From NCBI RefSeq assembly GCF_001420595.1, contig NZ_LJIX01000006.1:4927451-4991450 (forward strand): a DNA stretch of 64,000 nucleotides. Reading direction: 5' to 3'. The position numbers and the translations under genes were made by a program. The first letter of the stretch is position 1. Each line of letters starts with the position of its first letter. Shown piece after piece: positions 8,635 to 16,704 of the stretch. Under the pieces are notes generated by a model that ran no database searches, was not told the DNA's origin, and saw only the letters and a program-made list of their open reading frames with translations. This DNA comes from Cytobacillus solani. GTDB lineage: Bacteria > Bacillota > Bacilli > Bacillales > Cytobacillaceae.

Positions 8635-9519
8635 TCAGACGTTATTTATACTTTCTACAAACTTCTTCGCAGCACGCGATAATGGAATATTTTTTAAATA
8701 GCATATGCCAATACTCCTTTTGGGGATTTCCTCTTCCAGCCTTATCTCGTATAAATCTTCTCTTTCTAAATAATACCTTGAAAACTCTTTTATGACACAA
8801 GAAATACCTAAATTTATTTTTGTGAATTCTAAAACTAAATCATATGACCCAAGTTCAAACACTGGTGAAACATGAAAGCCCCTCTTTTTAAAGAAATTTT
8901 CCACAAACATTCGTGAATTCGATTTCTTTTCTAAAAAAATTAGTGGCATTCCCATTAAATACTCTAAACTAATCGGTTTATTCGTTAATTTTTTAAATTT
9001 TTCTCCACAGACAAAAATATCTTGAATCTCCTTACACGGTATGACTTGAAGGTGGTCGTCATAGATTGGCAAATTGCATATCCCCATATCTGCCTTTCCA
9101 GATTTAATAAAATCACAGATTTCTGTTGTGGTTCCATTTAATATATTTAATTTGATTCCGGGGTATCTTGCATGAAATTCTTCCAAATAAGGTAATAAAA
9201 AATAGCGAGAGATGGTATCTCCAACCCCGATACGTAATTGTCCAGTCTTTAATGTTTTAAATTCTAATATTTTTTCTTCTGCTACGTTGATCATTCCTAA
9301 AGCTGAATTAATATGCTCATTTAATAATTTTCCTTCATTTGTCAATACTATGCCCTTTGATGTTCGATAGAAAAGTTGTATTTCTAATTCATTCTCAAGC
9401 TTCATAATAGCTTGACTGACCGCAGATTGTGTCATATATAATTCCTGTGCTGCTTTAGAAAAACTTTTATTTCGGCTAACGACGTTAAATATACGATATA
9501 AATCCAATTTTCCAATCAT
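8635..9519 (-). CDS. LysR-family transcriptional regulator
   Basis: 294 residues, the usual LysR length. Residues 1-65 form the winged helix (IFNVVSRNKSFSKAAQELYMTQSAVSQAIMKLE has the family pattern), followed by a linker helix and a periplasmic-binding-like effector domain (LRIGVGDTISRYFLLPYL from about residue 94). It is divergent from the F420-ligase-like gene, 136 bp away, which is the probable target. Two direct TTATATCA elements near 9532 and 9561 lie in the gap. Its stop is about 30 bp from repeat copy C, so it fills one end of its cassette. Confidence 0.9.
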   Translation of the reverse strand: MIGKLDLYRIFNVVSRNKSFSKAAQELYMTQSAVSQAIMKLENELEIQLFYRTSKGIVLTNEGKLLNEHINSALGMINVAEEKILEFKTLKTGQLRIGVGDTISRYFLLPYLEEFHARYPGIKLNILNGTTTEICDFIKSGKADMGICNLPIYDDHLQVIPCKEIQDIFVCGEKFKKLTNKPISLEYLMGMPLIFLEKKSNSRMFVENFFKKRGFHVSPVFELGSYDLVLEFTKINLGISCVIKEFSRYYLEREDLYEIRLEEEIPKRSIGICYLKNIPLSRAAKKFVESINNV

Positions 9520-9655
9520 ATAAGTTCTCCTTATATCAGATATTACAAATATTAATTTTACTTATATCATTTTAGAAAGGTATAGTAAACTCATAGCGTT
9601 AAAACATAAGTACATAATTCTATATAAAGTGTACTCGATTAGAGGAGAGATTAAA

Positions 9656-10846
9656 TTGACAAGAGCCGTTGGAACAGTAGTTCGTGGGCTTCGCGGTCCT
9701 ATCATTAACAAAGGAGATAATATCGAACAAATCGTAGTTGATACAGTAATAAATGCTGCAAAAATCGAAGGCTTTTCGATAGAGGATCGTGATATTGTAA
9801 CAGTAACTGAATCCATTGTCGCTCGTGCACAAGGAAACTATGCGACAATTGACGATATAGCAACAGATATTAAAGCAAAATTCGGTGACGAAACAATTGG
9901 TATCATTTTTCCGATTCTTAGCCGTAATCGATTTGCAAACTGCTTACGAGGGATAGCAAAAGGGGCAAAGAGTATAGTCTTAATGTTAAGCTATCCATCT
10001 GATGAAGTCGGGAACCACCTTGTAGATATCGACGAACTAGACATTAAAGGCATAAATCCATGGACAGATGTATTATCTGAAGCTCAGTTCCGTGAACATT
10101 TCGGTTTTATCCAACATCCATTTACAGGTGTTGATTACATCGAATACTATAAATCCCTGATTCAGGCTGAAGGTGTAACTTGCGAGGTTATTTTCTCAAA
10201 CAACCCAAAAACCATTTTAGACTATACAAAGAAGGTATTAACTTGTGATATTCACTCACGTTTCAGAACAAAACGGATCTTAACAAACCATGGTGCTGAA
10301 AAAGTATATGGACTTGATGATATTCTTTCAGAATCAATCAATGATAGCGGCTTTAATGAAGCTTTTGGTCTACTTGGATCAAACAAAGCAACAGAAGACA
10401 GCGTAAAACTATTTCCAAACAATTGTCAACCAATTGTTGATGAGATTCAAGCAAGAATCAAAGAAGTAACAGGTAAAACCGTTGAAGTAATGATTTATGG
10501 TGATGGGGCATTTAAAGATCCAGTCGGTAAAATTTGGGAGCTTGCGGATCCAGTAGTGTCACCTGCTTACACTAAAGGACTTAATGGTACTCCAAACGAA
10601 GTGAAATTGAAATACTTGGCAGATAACAACTTCTCACATCTTCATGGAGAAGAGTTAAAACAAGCTATTTCTGAATACATCCAGAATAAAAAAGAAGACC
10701 TAGTTGGTGCAATGGAGGCACAAGGTACTACACCTCGTAAACTAACAGACCTAATTGGATCATTATCTGATTTGACTTCGGGTAGTGGGGACAAAGGAAC
10801 ACCCATAATCTATATTCAAGGTTACTTCGATAACTATACAAAATAA
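9656..10846 (+). CDS. Coenzyme F420-0:L-glutamate ligase-like protein (CofE family)
   Basis: 396 residues from a TTG start at 9656, chosen because AGAGGAGA ends 7 bases upstream. The N-terminal half resembles the CofE/FbiB amide ligase fold: RAVGTVVRGLRGPII, then DRDIVTVTESIVARAQGNYA near residues 45-65, and an NRFANCLRGIAKGAK segment. CofE adds glutamates to F420-0 with GTP. Bacilli are not known to make F420 and no other F420 gene is in view, so another amide-forming reaction is likely. Probably controlled by the divergent LysR gene. The family call is from recall; the substrate is unknown. Confidence 0.6.
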   Translation: MTRAVGTVVRGLRGPIINKGDNIEQIVVDTVINAAKIEGFSIEDRDIVTVTESIVARAQGNYATIDDIATDIKAKFGDETIGIIFPILSRNRFANCLRGIAKGAKSIVLMLSYPSDEVGNHLVDIDELDIKGINPWTDVLSEAQFREHFGFIQHPFTGVDYIEYYKSLIQAEGVTCEVIFSNNPKTILDYTKKVLTCDIHSRFRTKRILTNHGAEKVYGLDDILSESINDSGFNEAFGLLGSNKATEDSVKLFPNNCQPIVDEIQARIKEVTGKTVEVMIYGDGAFKDPVGKIWELADPVVSPAYTKGLNGTPNEVKLKYLADNNFSHLHGEELKQAISEYIQNKKEDLVGAMEAQGTTPRKLTDLIGSLSDLTSGSGDKGTPIIYIQGYFDNYTK

Positions 10847-10854
10847 AATAATAC

Positions 10855-10890
10855 AAAAAGGATGTCTCCTAAATCCAGACATCTTTTTTT
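10855..10890 (+). terminator. Intrinsic terminator
   Basis: AAAAAGGATGTCT, 9-base loop, AGACATC then seven T, immediately after the F420-ligase-like gene. Confidence 0.8.
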
Positions 10891-10917
10891 ACTTTCATGA
10901 ATTAATATACTCCATAC

Positions 10918-11076
10918 AAAAGTTAGAGTGAAATCTAATTTTTGAGGTGTTTTTCTATGGCTAAGTATAGTGAAGGATTTAAACAAGCGGATAAAGCAAA
11001 AATTGGCAGGTATGAGTCCGGTACAATACCGTATCCATACTAGCCAATTAGCTGCATAATATAAAACTCTAACTTT
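10918..11076 (+). mobile_element. Internally deleted IS3-family remnant
   Basis: An 11-bp perfect inverted pair (AAAGTTAGAGT at 10918, ACTCTAACTTT at 11066) bounds 159 bp. Inside, an ATG at 10957 opens a 28-codon frame beginning MAKYSEGFKQ, which is how OrfA of several IS3-family elements begins, then runs into unrelated sequence and a stop at 11041. No transposase catalytic region remains. The family assignment rests on these few residues. The rest of 10891-11196 holds nothing I can name. Confidence 0.5.
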
Positions 11077-11196
11077 CGGGCGTCACATCAGAAGGGATAG
11101 TTGCCTTTCTTTAATACGAGTCCTCAAATAAACTCTGAACGTGTAGAGTGTAGAAACAGTCTATTTAGCTTCCCGCAAATAGTTATAACAAAAAAA

Positions 11197-11222
11197 CTCA
11201 TTTACTTATGATACGGTTCCCC
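11197..11222 (+). repeat. rlmH 3'-end direct repeat, copy D
   Basis: Identical to the rlmH end over the first 23 bases (CTCATTTACTTATGATACGG and TTC), then CCC against TCC. On the minus strand it reads GEPYHK-stop, the exact RlmH C-terminus. The AAAAAA to its left matches copy E. This is the closest copy to rlmH apart from E. Confidence 0.85.
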
Positions 11223-11280
11223 GTTATAGTTGTTAATGAGGTTTATTTTGTATTTGCAATTTTTTCTCTTTTCTTTCATG

Positions 11281-11892
11281 CTACTTATTCATTTTATTAA
11301 GAAAATCCCCTAACAGACTGTCTAGATCATTTTCCATGTCAGCCTGTTGCTCTTCTGCTGTTATCGATTTGTCTTTTGTTGCTTTTTGCCAATCAAACGT
11401 ATTTAAATCATCCATTATACTTAAATCTCCGGCATCAGCTTTTTCCTCAAAAGCACTTAAATAGTTACTCGCTAAGGATGCTTCCGTATCAGGTACCTCT
11501 TCGTTCGGCAATTCTTCTTGCAAATACAAGGCATCATTAATATCTAGAGAATTACTATTTAACGATGCAAGCAAGGCAGTTGTTCGAATGGGATCCGTTA
11601 AAAGCTGGTAAACAATCGAACCCAATACGGCCTCCGAATGCTCATGTTTTAACCAATCTCGTTGTGATTTACTTAATTTATGAGGAAGAGGAACCGTAAT
11701 CGTTTCCCGTTCCTTCGAAAAAGATTGTCCAACCCCTTGTAACACAAACTCGGCAATCTTACTCGAAAAATTCCTTCTTTCTAATTCCTTTAGCCTTTGT
11801 AAATGCCCTAATAGATGATCAGGGGTATCTGAAGGGATACGAAATGAAATGGCTTGCCCTCTCTTAATCTCCTTTGAACTAGAGCTTTTCAT
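11281..11892 (-). CDS. ParR/AlfB-like DNA-binding adaptor of an actin-type partition system
   Basis: 203 residues. The N-terminus (about residues 12-55) starts with a short strand AISFRIP followed by two helices (DHLLGHLQRLKELE, NFSSKIAEFVLQGV), the pattern of a ribbon-helix-helix domain. The C-terminal half is acidic and ends DLDSLLGDFLNKMNK, which could be the filament-contacting tail. It lies 12 bp after the ParM-like gene on the same strand, the normal place for the centromere-binding adaptor of such operons. I recognise no exact homologue; function comes from position plus fold pattern. Confidence 0.6.
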   Translation of the reverse strand: MKSSSSKEIKRGQAISFRIPSDTPDHLLGHLQRLKELERRNFSSKIAEFVLQGVGQSFSKERETITVPLPHKLSKSQRDWLKHEHSEAVLGSIVYQLLTDPIRTTALLASLNSNSLDINDALYLQEELPNEEVPDTEASLASNYLSAFEEKADAGDLSIMDDLNTFDWQKATKDKSITAEEQQADMENDLDSLLGDFLNKMNK

Positions 11893-11904
11893 ATCATCAC
11901 CCTA

Positions 11905-13074
11905 TTATTTCTTCACAGGTTCTTGGGATGGTTTAGACTTTTCACTCTTCCTCACAAAATCAGTAATAAGCTTATAGTAAGCATTCGCCATCATCCAAAT
12001 ACTCTCTTTCTCATCTTCAAAGAAATCAATATTATACCCATCTAGATTATTATTCAATGTTTTAATATATTCTTTTAAAACATTCGCTCCCCCACCAACA
12101 AAATAGCAGATTTCTGTTTGTGAATTTTTCTGCCATACATTTCGTAATAGACGATATTGTTTTTTTGCTAGTTCAAGTAAGATCCGATCCGTAATATCAT
12201 GGACACTTGTCCGACTTCCCTTCACCATAATATGATTCCGGTCATTTTTTCTCGTGATAATTTCGACAACATCACGACGGCTATCTAATTCGATGGCATG
12301 TTTCGATCTGATTTCTTCTCTAATAGCCTCTAATGATTCCGATACACCTAGATTAAATCCTTGTGCCTTATCATCATCAACATTTCGATTCTTAATGACA
12401 GCAATATCTGTCGATAGTCCCCCTATGTCCTGAATGATTATTCTTTTATCAATTAAATCTTTATTAATGATTTTTAGCTGGTTGTCCATGACAAGATTAA
12501 TATAAGCGGCAAACCCTTCGGGATAAATCTTTACTTCATTAAACTTAATATTCACTTTTAAACCTTGATATTTAGGAGTAACAAGGAATTCCACCTGATG
12601 GACGGAACCAACCAATTTGGAGCGGTATCCAGCGTCCTTACCTTCCTTTACTTCACGTAGTGGGAGGCCAGTTCCAAGTGTATAATTGGCATCGATAACA
12701 TTTTTTACTCGTGGGAAAGTATTGCTATTCTCCTCATTTACGGCATCTAATGCTAGAGTGGCAAAAAGCATGACCAATGTTTGATCTTCTTCGGATTTAG
12801 CGCTTCCTGGATCTAGCTCTGTTGCATTGTCACTTTTTGTTGCCAAATGGCCTACACGGTAGATGGCATTGTTATCTTTCAATGCAGGGGAGTGAACCTT
12901 GATATGTATTCCTTCTAGCGGATTTTTATTATTTAATTCTTCTATTCCAATCACAGGACGATCTTCTGTGTCTATTCCTACAATATTAGGAATATTTAAT
13001 TCGTACTCTAATTCACCAAAAATGGCCTTAATGGAGTCATTACCAACATCTACAGCTGCAATTCTAGAGTTCAT
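11905..13074 (-). CDS. parM: ParM/StbA-like actin-type plasmid segregation protein
   Basis: 389 residues with the actin/Hsp70 ATPase signatures: phosphate-1 loop AVDVGNDSIK at residues 7-16, phosphate-2 loop QDIGGLSTDIAVI near 214-226, and the adenosine motif FVGGGANVL near 327-335. Length and motif spacing match the bacillus plasmid ParM proteins rather than MreB, FtsA or DnaK. Such proteins polymerise with ATP and push plasmid copies apart. The gene is followed by a ParR-like adaptor and preceded by a repeat-rich region, making a complete type II partition cassette. It lies between repeat copies D and E, with no replication gene nearby. Confidence 0.85.
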   Translation of the reverse strand: MNSRIAAVDVGNDSIKAIFGELEYELNIPNIVGIDTEDRPVIGIEELNNKNPLEGIHIKVHSPALKDNNAIYRVGHLATKSDNATELDPGSAKSEEDQTLVMLFATLALDAVNEENSNTFPRVKNVIDANYTLGTGLPLREVKEGKDAGYRSKLVGSVHQVEFLVTPKYQGLKVNIKFNEVKIYPEGFAAYINLVMDNQLKIINKDLIDKRIIIQDIGGLSTDIAVIKNRNVDDDKAQGFNLGVSESLEAIREEIRSKHAIELDSRRDVVEIITRKNDRNHIMVKGSRTSVHDITDRILLELAKKQYRLLRNVWQKNSQTEICYFVGGGANVLKEYIKTLNNNLDGYNIDFFEDEKESIWMMANAYYKLITDFVRKSEKSKPSQEPVKK

Positions 13075-13167
13075 CTTTAATCATTCCTTTTTATTTATTT
13101 CTTTACTATTAAAAAGGCTATAAGAGATTACTAGATTCTACAATGAGCTTTACCCAAAAGATATACA

Positions 13168-13336
13168 ACTGTAAACACTTCGTAAACTATGGCTATTTGT
13201 AGACATTTCCGTAATCTTTAGCAACAAACCTGTATACATCCTACAGCGACAAGATGTATACAGGTTTGTTTACTTGTAAACACTTTTGCATACAATCTGA
13301 TTACAAAATGTAGACGTGTAAACACTTTTGTATACT
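13168..13336. repeat. Candidate centromere (parC) upstream of the ParM operon
   Basis: Direct repeats of TGTAAACACTT at 13170, 13275 and 13317; the last two extend to 19 bp (TGTAAACACTTTTGYATAC) 42 bp apart. Related TGTAGACA/TGTAGACG elements sit near 13199 and 13309. A 16-bp palindrome TGTTTACTTGTAAACA covers 13267-13282. Position just upstream of parM and the repeat pattern fit a ParR-binding centromere that doubles as operator. Inferred, not proven. Confidence 0.6.
13224..13269. repeat. Perfect 17-bp inverted repeat within the candidate centromere
   Basis: ACAAACCTGTATACATC, a 12-base spacer, and the exact reverse complement. There is no T-run, so termination is unlikely; a protein-binding dyad or a hairpin is more likely. 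It sits between the first and second direct repeats. Confidence 0.7.
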
Positions 13337-13418
13337 TCATATTTTTCGTAAATGATTGAGAAGTTATCATTATCAACCTCTTGAAAAAACATGATGTATT
13401 TATCATTTTCCACCCTAT

Positions 13419-13452
13419 AAAAAGGGAGAATGCTTGCGCATTCTCCCTTTTT
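13419..13452. terminator. Intrinsic terminator, bidirectional
   Basis: A 15-bp perfect stem (AAAAAGGGAGAATGC) with a 4-base loop, ending in five T. It separates the partition operon promoter region from repeat copy E, which begins about 38 bp later. Confidence 0.85.
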
Positions 13453-13490
13453 AATATATTTTTTAAATTCCCGCCTTAGTTTCTAAAAAA

Positions 13491-13516
13491 CTCATTTACT
13501 TATGGTACGGTTCTCC
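13491..13516 (+). repeat. rlmH 3'-end direct repeat, copy E
   Basis: One mismatch in 26 bases against the rlmH end (GGTACGG for GATACGG). The TACGG-TTCT-CCGTA run forms a small dyad across its right edge. Its left flank (AAAAAA) equals copy D and its right flank (CGTAACT..TCTA..GGCG) equals copy A. Between it and 13624 there is only a 33-codon open stretch on the minus strand with no recognisable product. Confidence 0.85.
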
Positions 13517-13624
13517 GTAACTGGTCTATCGGCGAAAATTCACCACGGCACTTAACCGGCAACCATCTTTATAGTAATGACCCATAACCATATTCACAGG
13601 ATCTTTATCACAAACATGTGCAAC

Positions 13625-14140
13625 TTATACCAGCTCATCCGCGATCATTTTCGCCTTTTCCGCAATCTCTCTCATATCCTCGACCGGAACAAGCTCGGCT
13701 AATTCGTAAGCCAGCGGATTACGGGAAAATTTGTACAATTCGTCCCGCAGCAGGTTCCTTTTTTCTATGGATGCATCTATATAAAGCTTGCATGGCTGCC
13801 TAGCCTCATCCAAATCATGCAAATCGACATAGCCTGATTTATGAGACTCCAACACAATAGCTGAAAGATCGATTAGAGCTGAGCAGGCAATATCAATTTC
13901 TGCTCGAAATGTGCCGTTAGCACTTTTCACATCAAATCCAATACTTCCGCCGTTCTCCAAGTCCCCCTCAGAAAGGAGCTCATCGAAACCCAATTCCTCT
14001 AAAATCTGATTGAGCGTCACATCCGTTGAGTCCAATTGTTCTAAATAGTCTATTAATGCCAGTGAATCATCGGACCCGCCAATTAAATCTCTCCACCATT
14101 TGTTTATGTATATGTTCTTCTCCCACTTTCTTTTAAGCAT
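13625..14140 (-). CDS. Hypothetical protein, 171 aa
   Basis: Not recognised. Soluble and acidic, rich in Leu, Asp and Glu; the N-terminus carries WEKNIYINKWWRDLIGG and the C-terminal half is helical (EDMREIAEKAKMIADELV). It lies 109 bp downstream of the DUF6138-like gene on the same strand and may be cotranscribed. Small acidic proteins paired with DUF6138 in accessory islands could be immunity or antitoxin-like, but nothing in the sequence proves it. GC content is above that of the neighbouring cassettes. Confidence 0.6.
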   Translation of the reverse strand: MLKRKWEKNIYINKWWRDLIGGSDDSLALIDYLEQLDSTDVTLNQILEELGFDELLSEGDLENGGSIGFDVKSANGTFRAEIDIACSALIDLSAIVLESHKSGYVDLHDLDEARQPCKLYIDASIEKRNLLRDELYKFSRNPLAYELAELVPVEDMREIAEKAKMIADELV

Positions 14141-14249
14141 TGTAATTATCCAAATAAGACCGTTTTATTATTATAAGAGGTCATAGGCTTTGACTAACGC
14201 TTAATCTCTCAAAAGCATACTTATCAATGCCGCTATCGCCGAGCCATCG

Positions 14250-15923
14250 TCAGGCTATACCCGCCGCCTTTAAGAGACGAATTAACAGCTCCTTGCGCGT
14301 TCCCTGTGCCTTGCGAGCCAATGCAGCCAGCTTCTCCGCCTTGCCCCAGATCGGGTACAATACCCGTTCGGCCTCATCATCCGACAAAGTCTCTATTTGC
14401 TGTACTAATAGCGTAAGCTTGTCTTCACTTTCCAGCTCCGGCTGAATTTTCAGCTTTAACGAATCGTGGGAACGAAGCAGGCAGGAGATCAAGGTGGGCG
14501 TCGAGCGTTCCGTTATACCATAGGTCTCGACAAAAACGGCTGTGAACTTGTCATGCACCAGCTGGTGCTCATCATCTACAAGGTCTATGTAAGCTTCAAC
14601 AAGCGGAAAGTACCCTTCGGACGAAAGCCCCAGCCCGAACACAGCATAACTGCCAGGCATGACGCTTTTTTCGTCATCCACATCTTCATACCATTCGAAT
14701 TCTACCATCGCCTCACGAGCGTATTCCTCCAATAACGGATGCAGCTCGGAATAAGCCAGAGCATTCGCAAAAAAACGATGCGTTTCCGATTTGGCTAGCC
14801 CCTTGATGGGCAAATACTCTCTCACGCTAGATTTTAACTTGATTTTGTAGCTTTTCGGGAAGCCCTTTCTGAGCAAAGAGAGAATAAACGAAATTGCCCC
14901 TTCATACGCCCCGGCTTCTTCCTTGCGAATAACGATGGTGAAGAGGGAAAAAACATCGTTAGCCTTGCATTCGACCAATTCATGGCGCATATGAACGTCT
15001 TCTTGAGAGAAGCTGTCGCTGCCCTCCTTCAGCATACGTGTGGCTTTGCCGCTGCCAAGCTGCTTCGCCAGCTCCAAAAAAGTCAGTCCCCTAAATTTGC
15101 TGTAGTTCGGCTCATAACGAATAATCATTACCGCGCCGTACAACAGAAGGTCAATAGGCTGATTTGGCTCATCCTTATTCTCAAGAACAGCATCCGGCTT
15201 GATCACATACTCATTGCTCCCGTATTCGGAACGGGTAACATCATAGTAACGAGGCAGGAATACATCCTCAGCCCAGCCAGTCAAACCTCTAATGATATCT
15301 CTTCGATGCTCCGCGAGAGCCTCAGCCCGTTCTTTATTCAACTCTTGAATCCGATCAAATAAGGTGATCGTCTTTGCGGCTTCCGGTTCGGGGAACAAAT
15401 CCGGATTCAGCAGATGACGCGCCAAAAAGAAAGTTTCCAGCGGCTTTGTCGGGTAAGAGTCCTTCTCCAGTTTTTTCTCGATATAGGACCGAATTTGCTC
15501 TAGAAGCTGCCTCTTTTTCGCTTCATACACAGTTTCCAGCACCGTTAATTCCACAAGCCCGTCCATCGTTGCGAAAGTTCCTTGGAAGGTAAAACGGTAG
15601 TTGATCAACGGCGACGTTTCCAGCTTGTTCAGCCTCTTCCTTACGATTTCCGCCAGCAGGGGCTGAATCTCATGCAATATCTGCTCCCGCGTAAAGGGTG
15701 AAGCTTTCATCGACTTTTTGCCTGCGGCACTCCCCACAGATTTCGAACTGTCGACCCTAGTCCTGCCCGGTCGATAATCCAGCTTGACAAAGTTAAAGAT
15801 GCCTACTTGCAGCGTGGTGCGTAAGACCACTTCCTCTGCGTTCTTTCGATTCTCCTGTTCGTCAAACCAATTATTGATGGCCGTTTTCATCTCTTCCAGC
15901 GCTTCTTTCTGCAATTCGTTCAT
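14250..15923 (-). CDS. DUF6138-like protein, 557 aa
   Basis: A large soluble protein without signal peptide or membrane segments. Visible landmarks are MNELQKEALEEMKTAINNWF at the start, an RQLLEQIRSYIEKKLEKDSY segment near 135-155, a cluster with ELAKQLGSGKATRMLKEGSD near 280-300, and an Ala/Leu-rich C-terminus. From memory it resembles DUF6138 proteins of Bacillus and Paenibacillus, whose function is not known. The gene is clearly more GC-rich than its surroundings, which indicates recent transfer. Its upstream edge abuts a truncated Cap4-like gene. Confidence 0.55.
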   Translation of the reverse strand: MNELQKEALEEMKTAINNWFDEQENRKNAEEVVLRTTLQVGIFNFVKLDYRPGRTRVDSSKSVGSAAGKKSMKASPFTREQILHEIQPLLAEIVRKRLNKLETSPLINYRFTFQGTFATMDGLVELTVLETVYEAKKRQLLEQIRSYIEKKLEKDSYPTKPLETFFLARHLLNPDLFPEPEAAKTITLFDRIQELNKERAEALAEHRRDIIRGLTGWAEDVFLPRYYDVTRSEYGSNEYVIKPDAVLENKDEPNQPIDLLLYGAVMIIRYEPNYSKFRGLTFLELAKQLGSGKATRMLKEGSDSFSQEDVHMRHELVECKANDVFSLFTIVIRKEEAGAYEGAISFILSLLRKGFPKSYKIKLKSSVREYLPIKGLAKSETHRFFANALAYSELHPLLEEYAREAMVEFEWYEDVDDEKSVMPGSYAVFGLGLSSEGYFPLVEAYIDLVDDEHQLVHDKFTAVFVETYGITERSTPTLISCLLRSHDSLKLKIQPELESEDKLTLLVQQIETLSDDEAERVLYPIWGKAEKLAALARKAQGTRKELLIRLLKAAGIA

Positions 15924-16015
15924 TGTCTTCTGCCTTTCCGCGTGTTCTATCTTTTCTCAACATAATCATACTATGAAAATGGAAAACCTTGTTGAATTGA
16001 TATTCCTCTCCGCCC

Positions 16016-16306
16016 TTACGCTCCTGGTTTTCTATTTGTCAAAGAGTTTAAAGTCCAGTTTTTTGAACTAGTTTTTATCTGAAAAAAGGAATTGTTTTCA
16101 GGGTCTGTAGCTGAATCATAAATAACAACATCATCGTAATAGTCCATAACTAATAAGAAATCCCCTTCAACTCCATACATTTCCATCATCTTTAAAATAG
16201 CCCAATCTTTTTGGTAATCAAATCTATTTGAAGAACGTGGACCACTAATGTCTCTCTGCTTAACAAATGAGTCTTTTAGTTTATCCATGTAATCAATCCT
16301 ATTCAT
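16016..16306 (-). pseudogene. Truncated Cap4-like DUF4297 endonuclease (N-terminal fragment)
   Basis: About 96 residues matching the beginning of DUF4297 nucleases: SGPRSSNRFDYQ near residues 22-33, a DYYDDVVIYDS acidic strand, then the catalytic-type FFQIKTSSKNWTL, ending in LTNRKPG. In full-length Cap4 of CBASS antiviral systems this PD-(D/E)xK-like domain is followed by a nucleotide-sensing SAVED domain; other DUF4297 proteins carry other partners. Here the frame stops right after the QIKT motif, where the GC-rich DUF6138 segment begins, so recombination removed the rest. Start 16306 is one of several possible. Confidence 0.7.
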
Positions 16307-16661
16307 TCTCAATCTGAGAGTTTGTTAATATATGAATAAATCATCTTCCTCAATTGTATCGATAAAATAGGTCCATAACAACATTTTTTACCAATTTTAC
16401 CATTTTATGTAGTAAAGAAGTAGTAACTTCTCTCTGTTAAATATTACAGTCATTTCCTTAATTCGTATCCCACATTGATTTTAGGATATATTCTTTGTTT
16501 TAATTCTTTTAAAACAAAGAAATGATAAATACAGAGTATTGAATGCTTAGCTAATACATAAAATTTACTAGTATCAGATATGATGGTTGCTCTATTCATT
16601 TATTTCTACTTGTAAATAATTGGGAGTTATTGTACATATTACTTGTTTACCTTGATATTTA

Positions 16662-16693
16662 AAATGCCGTTAGTTTATAAACTAACGGCATTT
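16662..16693. terminator. 32-bp perfect palindrome, probable rlmH terminator
   Basis: AAATGCCGTTAGTTTA directly followed by its reverse complement, 11 bp from the end of the rlmH repeat. On the minus strand the stem ends in TTTT. The 350 bp to its left (16313-16661) are AT-rich with no gene or motif I can name. Confidence 0.65.
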
Positions 16694-16704
16694 GTGGTAA
16701 TAAC

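Noticed and set aside
13218-13406. Minus-strand open frame of 62 codons across the candidate centromere
   Set aside because: It spans the inverted and direct repeats, has no ribosome site and no protein-like composition; the DNA structure explains it better.
13529-13624. 33-codon minus-strand open stretch between repeat E and the 171-residue gene
   Set aside because: No start codon with a ribosome site and no similarity that I can name; could be a gene relic but is not supportable.
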